A stretch of DNA of 64,000 nt, taken from NCBI RefSeq assembly GCF_001684965.1, contig NZ_MAYG01000001.1:1736001-1800000 (forward strand). Reading direction: 5' to 3'. This stretch comes from Chryseobacterium arthrosphaerae. Lineage in GTDB: Bacteria > Bacteroidota > Bacteroidia > Flavobacteriales > Weeksellaceae. Position 1 is the first letter of the stretch, and each line of letters starts with the position of its first letter. The position numbers and the translations under genes were made by a program. Positions 42,692-50,935 of this stretch are shown one piece after another. The notes below the pieces were generated by a model. The model was not told where the DNA came from and ran no database searches. It saw only the letters and a program-made list of their open reading frames with translations.

Positions 42692-45550
42692 TTACATATA
42701 AGCTTCAATCGGCTCACAGGTACATACTAAGTTTCTGTCTCCGTAAGCTTCGTCTACTCTGGATACGGAAGCAAAGAATTTGTGGTCTCTTACCCACTCT
42801 AATGGATAAGCAGCTTTTTCTCTGCTGTATGGTTTATCCCAAGAATCAGAGATAACCAACTGTTCTGTATGAGGAGCGTTTTTCAATACGTTGTTTACCG
42901 GATCAGCTTCTCCGTTTGCAATTTCATCAATTTCTTTTTTGATAGAGATCAATGCTTCTGCAAAACGATCGATTTCAGCCTTGCTTTCAGATTCAGTAGG
43001 CTCAATCATCAATGTTCCTGCAACCGGGAAAGAAACGGTAGGAGCATGGAAACCATAATCCATCAGTCTCTTCGCTACATCAGCCACTTCAATTCCTAAA
43101 GATTTGAACTGACGGAAATCTACGATACACTCGTGTGCTACTCTTCCGTTTTCATTTGAATATAAGATCGGGAAGTGTTCTGCTAAGATTTCTTTAAGGT
43201 AGTTAGCGTTCATGATCGCATGTCCTGTAGCTTTTTTAAGACCGTCTGTTCCCAGCATCTTGATGTAAGCATAAGAAATATTAAGGATCAACCCTGAACC
43301 GTACGGTGCAGCAGAAATACCGTCAATAGCTTCTTTGGCTCCGATTCTGATATTGGCGTTAGAAGGAAGGAACGGTACCAGGTGTTTCGCAACACAGATA
43401 GGACCTACTCCGGGACCTCCACCTCCGTGAGGAATAGCGAACGTTTTGTGAAGGTTAAGGTGGCAAACGTCTGCTCCGATGTTTCCAGGACTTGTAAATC
43501 CTACCTGAGCGTTCATATTGGCACCATCCATATATACCTGACCTCCATGTTCATGGATAAGGTTTGTAATTTCTTTAATGTTGGCATCAAAGAATCCGTA
43601 AGTAGACGGATATGTGATCATTACAGCAGATAAGTTCTCTGAATGCAATTCTGTTTTCGCTTTAAGATCTTCGAAATCGATTTCTCCGTTCTCAAGGTTT
43701 TTAACCACCACAATCTTCATTCCTGCCATTGCTGCAGAAGCCGGGTTGGTTCCGTGTGCAGATTGAGGGATCAATACCACGTTTCTGTGGTGATCTCCTC
43801 TTGAAATGTGATATTCTCTGATCACCATCAATCCTGCATATTCTCCCTGGGCACCAGAGTTGGGCTGTAAAGAAGTTCCTGCAAAACCAGTGATTGTCGC
43901 AAGGTCTTTTTCAAGCTCTGCAATCATCTGCTGATATCCACCAGCCTGGTCTACCGGTACGAATGGGTGTACACTACCCCAATCGGCCCATGAAAGCGGC
44001 AACATTTGCGTAGCTGCATTCAGTTTCATGGTACAGGATCCTAAAGAGATCATTGAGTGCGTCAAAGATAGATCTTTTCTCTCAAGACGCTTGATGTAAC
44101 GCATCAATTCTGTCTCCGTATGGTATTTGTTGAATACTGATTCTGTAAGAATTTCGTCTTTTCTTAAGTTTTCTTCCGGAATGCTGTATCCTTCTTTGAT
44201 TTCCAGTTTGAAGGTCTGCTTGTCTTTGAACTGAGCAAAAGAAGCCATCAGATAATTCAGTTTCTCCAATGTTGTGCTTTCGTTGATTGCAACACTTACT
44301 ACACCTTCTGTAAAGTAGTTAAGGTTAAGTCTGTGATCCTGCATCATTCTCATCAGTCTTCCTTTCTCTTCTTCAGACATTGTCATTTTTACGGTGTCGA
44401 AGATCGGCTCTTCTACCACCTGATATCCTAAAGCTTTAAGACCTCCTTTCAAAGCGTTTGCTTTAAAGTGGATCTGATCAGCTATATAGTTTAATCCTTT
44501 TGGCCCATGGTAAACAGCGTACATTCCTGCCATTACTGCTAAAAGAACCTGAGCTGTACAGATATTGGAAGTCGCTTTCTCTCTCTTGATATGCTGTTCT
44601 CTTGTCTGTAAAGCCATTCTCAATGCACGTTTCCCGTACATATCCTGAGAAACCCCGATGATTCTTCCCGGAATATCTCTCTTATAATCTTCTTTACAAG
44701 CAAAGAATGCAGCGTGAGGTCCTCCGTATCCTAATGGAATACCGAATCTCTGTGAAGTACCTACAGCACAGTCAGCGCCCATCTCAGCAGGAGATTTCAG
44801 CTTTACCAATGCCATTGGGTCACACGCAACAGCTACCTGAAGATCCAGTTTTTTATATTCTACGATATCTTCCGTATAGTCTAAAACGATTCCGTTTTTA
44901 CCTGGATATTGTAATAAAACCCCATAATAAGAACCGTCAAACTGGTGTGTTTTATGATCACCTATTACGATCTCGATTTCCAATCCTTCCGCTTTAGTTT
45001 TCAGTACAGAAACTGTCTGAGGAAGAACAAGGTCAGAAATGAAGAACTTATTGGCACCTGCTTTTTTCTGGTCTTTAGATCTGTTGTTGAAGAACATATG
45101 CATTGCTTCAGCAGCAGCAGTAGATTCGTCCAGCAAAGATGCATTGGCCAGTGCAAAACCTGTAAGATCACATACTACAGTCTGGAAATTAAGAAGAGCT
45201 TCAAGTCTTCCCTGTGCAATTTCTGCCTGATACGGTGTATATGCCGTATACCAGCTAGGGTTTTCAAAGATATTCCTTTGGATGGCTGAAGGTAAAAGTG
45301 TATTGTGGTACCCGAAACCGATATAGCTTGTATAATCTGTATTCTTTGACGCCAATTCTTTTGAATGATTCAGCATTTCGTATTCCGAAAGCGGTTCTGA
45401 GATCTCAAGATCTTTTTCTAAGCGGATAGAAGAAGGAATGGTCTGAGAAATTAACTCTTCAATACTAGAAACGCCAAGTTTTTCCAACATCGCCTGTTTA
45501 TCGGCTTCATTAAGGGAAATGTGACGGCTCACAAACTGTTCTGTATTCAT
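42692..45550 (-). CDS. gcvP: glycine dehydrogenase (decarboxylating), P-protein of the glycine cleavage system
   Basis: 952 residues, full length for the single-chain GcvP. The PLP lysine lies near residue 700 in HLNLHKTFAIPHGGGGPG. The N-terminal half begins FVSRHISLNEADKQAMLEKLGVSSIEEL and carries YTPYQAEIAQGRLEALLNFQT, both typical. The enzyme decarboxylates glycine with the H-protein lipoyl arm. No gcvT or gcvH is adjacent, as in many Bacteroidota. It is a single gene with the promoter in the 422-bp gap at 45551. Confidence 0.97.
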   Translation of the reverse strand: MNTEQFVSRHISLNEADKQAMLEKLGVSSIEELISQTIPSSIRLEKDLEISEPLSEYEMLNHSKELASKNTDYTSYIGFGYHNTLLPSAIQRNIFENPSWYTAYTPYQAEIAQGRLEALLNFQTVVCDLTGFALANASLLDESTAAAEAMHMFFNNRSKDQKKAGANKFFISDLVLPQTVSVLKTKAEGLEIEIVIGDHKTHQFDGSYYGVLLQYPGKNGIVLDYTEDIVEYKKLDLQVAVACDPMALVKLKSPAEMGADCAVGTSQRFGIPLGYGGPHAAFFACKEDYKRDIPGRIIGVSQDMYGKRALRMALQTREQHIKREKATSNICTAQVLLAVMAGMYAVYHGPKGLNYIADQIHFKANALKGGLKALGYQVVEEPIFDTVKMTMSEEEKGRLMRMMQDHRLNLNYFTEGVVSVAINESTTLEKLNYLMASFAQFKDKQTFKLEIKEGYSIPEENLRKDEILTESVFNKYHTETELMRYIKRLERKDLSLTHSMISLGSCTMKLNAATQMLPLSWADWGSVHPFVPVDQAGGYQQMIAELEKDLATITGFAGTSLQPNSGAQGEYAGLMVIREYHISRGDHHRNVVLIPQSAHGTNPASAAMAGMKIVVVKNLENGEIDFEDLKAKTELHSENLSAVMITYPSTYGFFDANIKEITNLIHEHGGQVYMDGANMNAQVGFTSPGNIGADVCHLNLHKTFAIPHGGGGPGVGPICVAKHLVPFLPSNANIRIGAKEAIDGISAAPYGSGLILNISYAYIKMLGTDGLKKATGHAIMNANYLKEILAEHFPILYSNENGRVAHECIVDFRQFKSLGIEVADVAKRLMDYGFHAPTVSFPVAGTLMIEPTESESKAEIDRFAEALISIKKEIDEIANGEADPVNNVLKNAPHTEQLVISDSWDKPYSREKAAYPLEWVRDHKFFASVSRVDEAYGDRNLVCTCEPIEAYM

Positions 45551-45972
45551 TTTTATTTATTAGATTTTGTTTGTAAAAAAGGTTCGTAAAATTACGATTT
45601 TTTAAATGACTGCACAAGAGAGAAATCATCACGCTGCCTTCTTAAAAAAGTTTAAACAAGGGAGTAAACATTCCCTATGTTAAAAAAGTAAAAATAATCA
45701 TCTCATTATTCACTGAATTTAATTTTATAAAAGCGCAGTTTCAAAGGATATTAACTATAAATTCAGATCAATTCCAGGGTTTCCGTCTTCCATATCAGAA
45801 TTAAAAGTATGTTTTTTTAAACTTAAACGATTTCCTGCAGCATTTGTACATTCGTAGAGGTTTCATGTACTGACAGCAGAAAAACCTCTGATCATAATAA
45901 AATATGAAACTCAATATTGATAAATTCAATTGCAGATGAACGAACGATAGTATATAAATAAAAAACACACAA
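45551..45972. other. divergent intergenic region between gcvP and the porin gene
   Basis: 422 bp, AT-rich. A TAATTTTA box lies before gcvP near 45585-45592 (minus strand). A hairpin AGAGGTTT / AAACCTCT (45856-45863 with 45882-45889) lies 83 bp before the porin start and could be part of its leader. A smaller AGGGA / TCCCT hairpin is at about 45659-45675. No riboswitch pattern is recognised. Confidence 0.45.
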
Positions 45973-47145
45973 ATGACGAGAAAAATAAAAAACGCGCAGA
46001 TCGTGCCGACGTTTACTATTGCGTTGGCATTATTCCAGGCAAGGACTTATGCACAGATTACTATTGCTAATACAGAACCTGATTCCACAGGTAGAAAGTG
46101 GTCCGTTTATTTGCAGGGGTTTTTACAGACAGATATGATGCTTGACTTTCAGGAAATGGGTTCTAAGGATGGCATTGTTGCCCCTTCCATTGTAATTCCG
46201 CAGCGTAATTCGAGATCCGGCTATATCAGTATCAAACAGTCACAGATCGGTTTAGGCTTAAAGGAGATTGAATCTAACGGAGATTCTCCGGCTTCTGTTT
46301 ATGCAGAAATTGATTTTTACGGTCCGGATGGAACGACCAACCCAAGACTCAGGCATGCGTATGTACAATGGAAAAAATGGCTGATAGGCCAAACATGGAG
46401 CAATTTCAGTGATGTTGAAATTTTCCCTAATATATTTGATTTCAACGGGGCAAACGGAGCTATGTTTCTGCGGTCTGTACAGCTGCGTTATACCGAACAG
46501 CTTTCTGATCAGCAGGTCTTATCTTTTTCATTGGAAGACCCGGGAACAGTAAGCATGACCATACCGGACAGCCATCCTGAATGGAAAAGGAAAAACATGA
46601 TGCCGGTTCTAACAGCCTCATATTGCCATGGTACAAAGGATTATATTAAAATAGCAGGTGTTCTATCATCTGTTGATTATGAAAACTCAGATGAAAGCCA
46701 TACGAAATTGGGATTCGGAGGTGTTCTTTCGCTTAGAAAATATATTAACAGCAATACCAATATCAGGCTTCAGACTTCCTTTGGAAAAGGATATGCAAGA
46801 AATAATATCGTTTTAAGCGGTGAAGGGTATGACGCCGTTTTTGATCCTCAGCGTAACAGGGCTGAAACTTTAAGTCTTTTTAATATTCTGGGAATCTGGG
46901 AACACTGGTGGGCTCCCCAATGGAGCTCGGTCGCTTATTACAGTTATTCACAGGTGGGTTCAAATCCGGTACCCGGGAATGGCCTTATGAAGCGTTTTCA
47001 GAATGCTGCCATCAATATTATCTATCAGGCCGGTAAAAATCTTAGGCTGGACGTGGAAGGAAATTATGCAAGGACCCAGAATGCTGAAGGGATAAAAGGT
47101 GATGCCTTCAGGCTACAGTTTACGACTTCGTATTCATTCAGATAA
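45973..47145 (+). CDS. DcaP-like outer-membrane porin
   Basis: 390 residues with a signal peptide ending TYAQ. The segments GRKWSVYLQGFLQTDMMLDF, SRSGYISIKQSQIGLG, RLRHAYVQWKKWLIGQTWSNFSD and NAINIIYQAGKNLRLDVE match the DcaP porin family, trimeric beta-barrels for negatively charged small substrates. The C-terminal residue is Arg after TSYSF; the family usually ends in Phe, so the terminus is slightly unusual. It is a single gene with a clear terminator. Confidence 0.85.
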   Translation: MTRKIKNAQIVPTFTIALALFQARTYAQITIANTEPDSTGRKWSVYLQGFLQTDMMLDFQEMGSKDGIVAPSIVIPQRNSRSGYISIKQSQIGLGLKEIESNGDSPASVYAEIDFYGPDGTTNPRLRHAYVQWKKWLIGQTWSNFSDVEIFPNIFDFNGANGAMFLRSVQLRYTEQLSDQQVLSFSLEDPGTVSMTIPDSHPEWKRKNMMPVLTASYCHGTKDYIKIAGVLSSVDYENSDESHTKLGFGGVLSLRKYINSNTNIRLQTSFGKGYARNNIVLSGEGYDAVFDPQRNRAETLSLFNILGIWEHWWAPQWSSVAYYSYSQVGSNPVPGNGLMKRFQNAAINIIYQAGKNLRLDVEGNYARTQNAEGIKGDAFRLQFTTSYSFR

Positions 47146-47151
47146 CAAGTT

Positions 47152-47179
47152 CAGGTCTGGTTTTCAGACCTGTTTTTTT
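47152..47179 (+). terminator. terminator of the porin gene
   Basis: Stem CAGGTCTG / CAGACCTG (47152-47159 and 47165-47172) followed by seven T. Confidence 0.92.
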
Positions 47180-47310
47180 CAGTACAATTTTAGCAGATAT
47201 GCCGTAGCAGACCTTGTTTCTCTTCAGGATACCCCAACTTTTGACTCAACCGCTTACTATTGAGTATATTATTTTATGAAAATTTTTTAATTATATTTAT
47301 TCTAAATTAA

Positions 47311-47318
47311 TATATTTG
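47311..47318 (+). promoter_or_regulatory. -7 box of the Cys-rich peptide gene
   Basis: TATATTTG matches TAnnTTTG exactly. It ends 4 nt before the ATG at 47323, so the transcript is probably leaderless, or the ATG at 47329 is used. Confidence 0.6.
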
Positions 47319-47322
47319 CAGT

Positions 47323-47475
47323 ATGAATATGATAGTCCCATTTAAGGTTCCACCTTTAGCTCCTGCATACGCATTCAACAATGAAGAGATGTTCTGTGAA
47401 AAGAAATCCTGCTGTAAAAAATTTAAGAAAGGGAAAAGATGTAAAAAATGTCCCGGAAGGAAGAAAATGGCGTAA
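47323..47475 (+). CDS. 50-residue lysine- and cysteine-rich peptide
   Basis: A 51-codon gene. The N-terminal part MNMIVPFKVPPLAPAYAF has several prolines; the C-terminal half is rich in Cys and Lys (CEKKSCCKKFKKGKRCKKC), with five cysteines in 18 residues. This suggests metal or nucleic-acid binding. A matching -7 box stands just before it, and the stop abuts the convergent J-domain gene. A real gene is likely because of promoter, composition and fit. Function unknown. Confidence 0.6.
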   Translation: MNMIVPFKVPPLAPAYAFNNEEMFCEKKSCCKKFKKGKRCKKCPGRKKMA

Positions 47476-48123
47476 TCAGCTGAAATTCCTGATCAGAAAA
47501 TATAGGGCAAGCGCCAATATAAGTATTCCCCAGAACAGCATCATAATTTTGGGCTGACCGTATTTGTTCACTACTGTTCTCGGTTGTGGCTTAAACATTT
47601 CTTCCACTGTGTTTTTGAATTTTTCAGCATCATTTTCAAAGACCTCTGTAATGGTAATTCCCTGAACCACGGTTTTGTGTAATAAAGAATTGGTTACATG
47701 AAGCAGAAGCTGGAATTTTCCGTCTTTAAACTCTGTGATCTTAAACGTCCTTTCTCCGTAAGGCTTTTCCAGTCCGAAAGGCAATACTTTTACTACATCA
47801 GCATTGCTCGTCTGCCAGCTGATGATAATCTCCTCTCCTTTTTTTGCATGAATTTTATTGGCTGTAAATGTCTTTATAGCAGGTGGAATATTGTACCTGA
47901 AACTTTTCTGATGATTTTCTAAATTCTGATCATAGCTGCGTCTTCTGACAGGATCACTCAATGTTTCATAGGCTTCCTGGATCTCACGGAAACGGTCTGC
48001 AAAAAAGTCATCGTTTTCATTTTTATCAGGATGGTATTTTAAAGAAAGCTTCCGATATGCTTTTTTGATGTCTTCTTCTGAAGCATCCTGGGATATACCG
48101 AGAAAATAGTAATAATCTTTCAT
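47476..48123 (-). CDS. J-domain protein with C-terminal membrane anchor
   Basis: 215 residues from the ATG at 48123 (an earlier ATG at 48135 would add four residues). The N-terminus is a full J-domain ([22 protein letters not shown], then the HPD motif in [10 protein letters not shown]). The middle is an Ig-like beta region, and the last ~20 residues form a membrane helix ([18 protein letters not shown]). No Gly/Phe or zinc domain. It would stimulate DnaK's ATPase near a membrane. No dnaK is nearby, and the partner is unknown. Confidence 0.9.
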   Translation of the reverse strand: MKDYYYFLGISQDASEEDIKKAYRKLSLKYHPDKNENDDFFADRFREIQEAYETLSDPVRRRSYDQNLENHQKSFRYNIPPAIKTFTANKIHAKKGEEIIISWQTSNADVVKVLPFGLEKPYGERTFKITEFKDGKFQLLLHVTNSLLHKTVVQGITITEVFENDAEKFKNTVEEMFKPQPRTVVNKYGQPKIMMLFWGILILALALYFLIRNFS

Positions 48124-48424
48124 TGAGCAGTACAAAATTAAGGATTTATTTTTCTTTGTGTTTGATCTTTACAGTAAAATTTTATTGTAAAAACGGATGT
48201 CAATTTCATTACAAATCAAAGATGAAGCAATCCCGATATAGTTTACGAGCTGATGGCCGGAAGCGAAAGGGATCTGAATTTCCGCCAACTTTATGCATTA
48301 AGGCATAAGATTTTGTCTTCGGTACAATTGTATTCCTCTAAAAATGAAACAGCTATTTCAAAGGCCCGCGTGTGATTCTGAACATAGCAAGATATCTCTG
48401 ATCAGCATTACAGAGAGCTATTAC

Positions 48425-49066
48425 CTAATTCCGGGAGGCCCAATCTTTAGCGGGAATAATCCAATCGTTGAGGGCTTTGAAAAGAAAACCATGATTTAAA
48501 CCTGTATTAAGCTCTATTTCTTTAAATTCTTTAATATCAGACCTTATAAACCGCTGCTCCTGCGACAGTGGAACATGGCCATCATCCGACTTTTCAGTAA
48601 TGGAAAGAATTCTTCCGTACAATCTGAAGTTTTTGTCTTTTTCCAGAGAATCATCTTTAAAAGTAGCACCGATAAATACAAACTTCAATTGCGGATTCTT
48701 CTCATAATAAGACACATACTGTGCAATATAACCGCCCTGCGAAGTCCCAACAACAGTAATATTTCCAGCTTTGATTCCCTTTTTCATCAGACTGTCAATC
48801 TGTTTCTTCACTTTTCCAGCATAGATGGCGGGATCTGTACCGGCTTTCCTTTTTTCGGAAATAACAACCGTATTCCGGTCTTTCAGTTTACTGAGTATCG
48901 TTTCATACTCGGCAATACCATATTTAGGATGCAACTCCTCTAAGGAATGGTCTTCTAAGAATTTATTGTGTAAAAAGAATAGATACTGTTTTTGCTGAGA
49001 ATTCTGTCCGTAAACGATGATCGAGAAAAACGACAGTACTGTAATAAAAGTATTCCTTAATTTCAT
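48425..49066 (-). CDS. secreted alpha/beta hydrolase
   Basis: 213 residues with a signal peptide (MKLRNTFITVLSFFSIIVYG). Nucleophile Ser109 in VVGTSQGG and His192 in LNHGF fit the alpha/beta hydrolase triad; the acid is probably Asp in the region 160-180. The family covers esterases and lipases. It is a single gene. Substrate unknown. Confidence 0.75.
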   Translation of the reverse strand: MKLRNTFITVLSFFSIIVYGQNSQQKQYLFFLHNKFLEDHSLEELHPKYGIAEYETILSKLKDRNTVVISEKRKAGTDPAIYAGKVKKQIDSLMKKGIKAGNITVVGTSQGGYIAQYVSYYEKNPQLKFVFIGATFKDDSLEKDKNFRLYGRILSITEKSDDGHVPLSQEQRFIRSDIKEFKEIELNTGLNHGFLFKALNDWIIPAKDWASRN

Positions 49067-49144
49067 TTCTTCTGCATTGCTTTTTAATAACTAAAGACAA
49101 ATGTAGCGTTAAAAATTACTGTGACAGTGGTTTTTAAATAAAAA

Positions 49145-49183
49145 AATTCGGGTTCGGGAAGCTTCGCTTCCCGAACCCGAATT
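49145..49183 (-). terminator. 39-bp perfect GC-rich hairpin after a small membrane protein gene
   Basis: Perfect 18-bp arms starting AATTCGGGTTCGGGAAGC (49145-49162) with loop TTC and the reverse arm to 49183. On the minus strand it is followed by a T-run, and it lies 28 bp after the stop at 49212, so it probably terminates that gene. The central GC-TTC-GC is related to GC-TCC-GC in the hairpin at 28141. Confidence 0.75.
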
Positions 49184-49211
49184 AAACAATTTCAATTTAG
49201 TCTTTTACTTT

Positions 49212-49469
49212 TTATGCCTCGCAGGTATTATCTCTTCTGCAGCATTTTGAATGGAATTCTTTTTTGAATTTCCCTTTCAGTTCCTGATACTCTTCATCAT
49301 TCATTTCTCTGATCTTATCGGCCAGTCCGAAAGGGGATTTTTCTTTGATTCCGTATTCATCAAAAATACCTTTGATAAATCTTTTTCTCTGGGCGGCTTT
49401 TTTAGCGATTAAGGCTACACCCACAACGGCTAGTGCTCCAAGAGCTCCTTTTAATGCTGAATTTTTCAT
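49212..49469 (-). CDS. small membrane protein with C-terminal cysteines
   Basis: 85 residues. A hydrophobic N-terminal helix (LKGALGALAVVGVALIAKKAA) is followed by a basic and amphipathic part (KRFIKGIFDEYGI, then EEYQELKGKFKKEFH) and a C-terminal CCRRDNTC cluster. It lies 91 bp after another membrane protein of similar layout (49561) and downstream of an ECF sigma gene. No family is recognised. Possible metal or redox sensing by the cysteines is an inference. Confidence 0.6.
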   Translation of the reverse strand: MKNSALKGALGALAVVGVALIAKKAAQRKRFIKGIFDEYGIKEKSPFGLADKIREMNDEEYQELKGKFKKEFHSKCCRRDNTCEA

Positions 49470-49560
49470 TTTTTCAAAATTTTAAATTTTACTACTTCTT
49501 GTTTTTTATATAGACGAATGAATTTAAATTTTACTTTACTACTTCTTTACAATTTTTAAA

Positions 49561-49893
49561 TTATTCGTTATTTCTGTTGAAGAACCCTCCGGAGCATTTG
49601 TTTCTCCAGACTTCCTTGAATTTTTCTCTTTCCTCAGGAGACAGGCCTGCCATTTTCTCTCTCATTTTCCTTTCCTTGAAGTCTCTCATTCCTTTTCCGA
49701 AATGAAAACCTCCGAAAAGAATTTTACTCAGGATCAGGATTCCCATAGCCTGCCAGAATGTAATAGGTTTTACCCCTAAAATTTCAGGAAGCAGACAGTT
49801 CCAGAGTGACATGACAATCCATGTAACGGCCAACAGGATCAGTGGCGGACACAGTAATAGAAAAATCCAGCCTTTTTTGTGTTTATGATTCAT
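49561..49893 (-). CDS. small membrane protein linked to the ECF sigma factor
   Basis: 110 residues with two membrane helices (WIFLLLCPPLILLAVTWIVM and FWQAMGILILSKILFG). The C-terminal part (RKMREKMAGLSPEEREKFKEVWRNKC) is charged and amphipathic, and an HFG/GMRD link precedes it. It starts 11 bp after the sigma-factor gene, so it is co-transcribed and may act as its anti-sigma factor or sensor. No standard zinc anti-sigma motif (HxxxCxxC) is visible. Function inferred only from position. Confidence 0.65.
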   Translation of the reverse strand: MNHKHKKGWIFLLLCPPLILLAVTWIVMSLWNCLLPEILGVKPITFWQAMGILILSKILFGGFHFGKGMRDFKERKMREKMAGLSPEEREKFKEVWRNKCSGGFFNRNNE

Positions 49894-49904
49894 AATTTCT
49901 TTTT

Positions 49905-50483
49905 CTAACTTTTTAAATCTTCGTATAACTTTCTCAGTCTGTTTCTCAGATGCTTCACAGCATAATTTTTTCTGCTGATGATGGTTTTGATGTTTTCTCC
50001 CTGTTCATCGGCGATCTCCTGGAGGGTTTTGTCGTTCAGTTCATTTTCTACGTAGACCAGCCTTTGTTTTTCGGGAAGTTCATCAAGCGCTTCAAACAGT
50101 TTTTTCCAGATCTCATCCTGAAACATCTTCACTTCAGGGCCTGCACTTTCATCCATCAATAAAATATCCTTGATGGAAAAACTGCCGTCTTCATCTTCAT
50201 AGACAAAGTCTTCAAGATTTTCTGTTTTCTTTTTGCGGTAACGGTCTGTGATTTTATTTGCCGTCACCCTGTACAGCCAGCCTCCAATATTTACGATCTC
50301 GGAAAGATTCGTAAGACTGCTGAACTGATACCACACTTCCTGCAGAATGTCTTCTGCATCCTCCGTATTTTTCACTTTCGGACGAATATAGGACATCAGC
50401 TTTCCACCGTAGTTGGAAACGGTCTGCGAGATGATGCTTTCTTTCTCTTTCTGTGGCATTGTTATTTTTTCGACAACCTCCAT
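49905..50483 (-). CDS. ECF-type RNA polymerase sigma factor
   Basis: 192 residues. Region 2 has NTEDAEDILQEVWYQFSSL and GGWLYRVTANKITDRYRKKK; region 4 has LPEKQRLVYVENELNDKTLQEIADEQ and NIKTIISRKNYAVKHLRNRL. The layout is that of group IV (extracytoplasmic function) sigma factors. Its operon includes two small membrane proteins. Promoter targets are unknown. A second ATG at 50459 is possible. Confidence 0.93.
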   Translation of the reverse strand: MEVVEKITMPQKEKESIISQTVSNYGGKLMSYIRPKVKNTEDAEDILQEVWYQFSSLTNLSEIVNIGGWLYRVTANKITDRYRKKKTENLEDFVYEDEDGSFSIKDILLMDESAGPEVKMFQDEIWKKLFEALDELPEKQRLVYVENELNDKTLQEIADEQGENIKTIISRKNYAVKHLRNRLRKLYEDLKS

Positions 50484-50640
50484 ATTGCTATGACGGCTAT
50501 ACTTTTGGTTTTACTTTATTAAATTTAAAATATTTTTCTGGAAATTCAATTTTTCTTGTATCTATCGGGTTTTTATTTCACCTGTTTCTGCATCAGCAGC
50601 TCATTATTTATTTTATTTATTGCTTATTGCTCATTTTTTT

Positions 50641-50752
50641 CCGGGAGCTTTTTCCCGCTATCCGCTCATACTCCTCACGCAAGGCTCTTCCAAACCTTTC
50701 CCTCCCGCTATCCCGCTCATGCTACGGGGTAACCGCTGCTATCGGGGCTAAG
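50641..50752 (-). repeat. conserved Bacteroidota intergenic RNA-like element (AGCCCCGATAGCAGCGG...)
   Basis: On the minus strand the sequence begins TTAGCCCCGATAGCAGCGG and ends AGCGGATAGCGGGAAAAAGC. The outer ends and the AGCGG blocks resemble a widely dispersed structured element of flavobacterial genomes that often lies after genes; it may be the Flavo-1 type. This is from memory of the pattern. Together with 50800-50866 it explains most of the 452-bp gene-free stretch. Confidence 0.6.
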
Positions 50753-50799
50753 AGTATCAATGATAAAGACCTTTTCTATCGATTCTTTAACTTCATATG

Positions 50800-50866
50800 A
50801 GATTCTACGGAATGACAAGCCGTATGGATAAACGATCATTACAATTGTGTCATTCCGCAGGAATCT
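50800..50866. repeat. inverted dispersed repeat (AGATTCTACGGAATGACA)
   Basis: AGATTCTACGGAATGACA (50800-50817) is inverted, with two differences, at 50848-50866. These 'GGAATGAC' elements are frequent intergenic repeats; another fragment (TTTCGCAATGACAC) is near 56560. Confidence 0.7.
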
Positions 50867-50884
50867 AAACACACCTAGTCATAA

Positions 50885-50914
50885 TAAAAAAACGGAAGAC
50901 CTAAGTCCTCCGTT
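50885..50914 (-). terminator. terminator of the S9 peptidase gene
   Basis: On the minus strand ACGGAGGAC-TTAG-GTCTTCCGT (one mismatch) precedes TTTTTTTATTAT, 22 bp after the stop. Confidence 0.85.
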
Positions 50915-50935
50915 CAAATAGTATTTAATTATATT

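Noticed and set aside
45551..45972. Glycine riboswitch before gcvP
   Set aside because: No recognisable tandem aptamer pattern, only small AT-rich hairpins.
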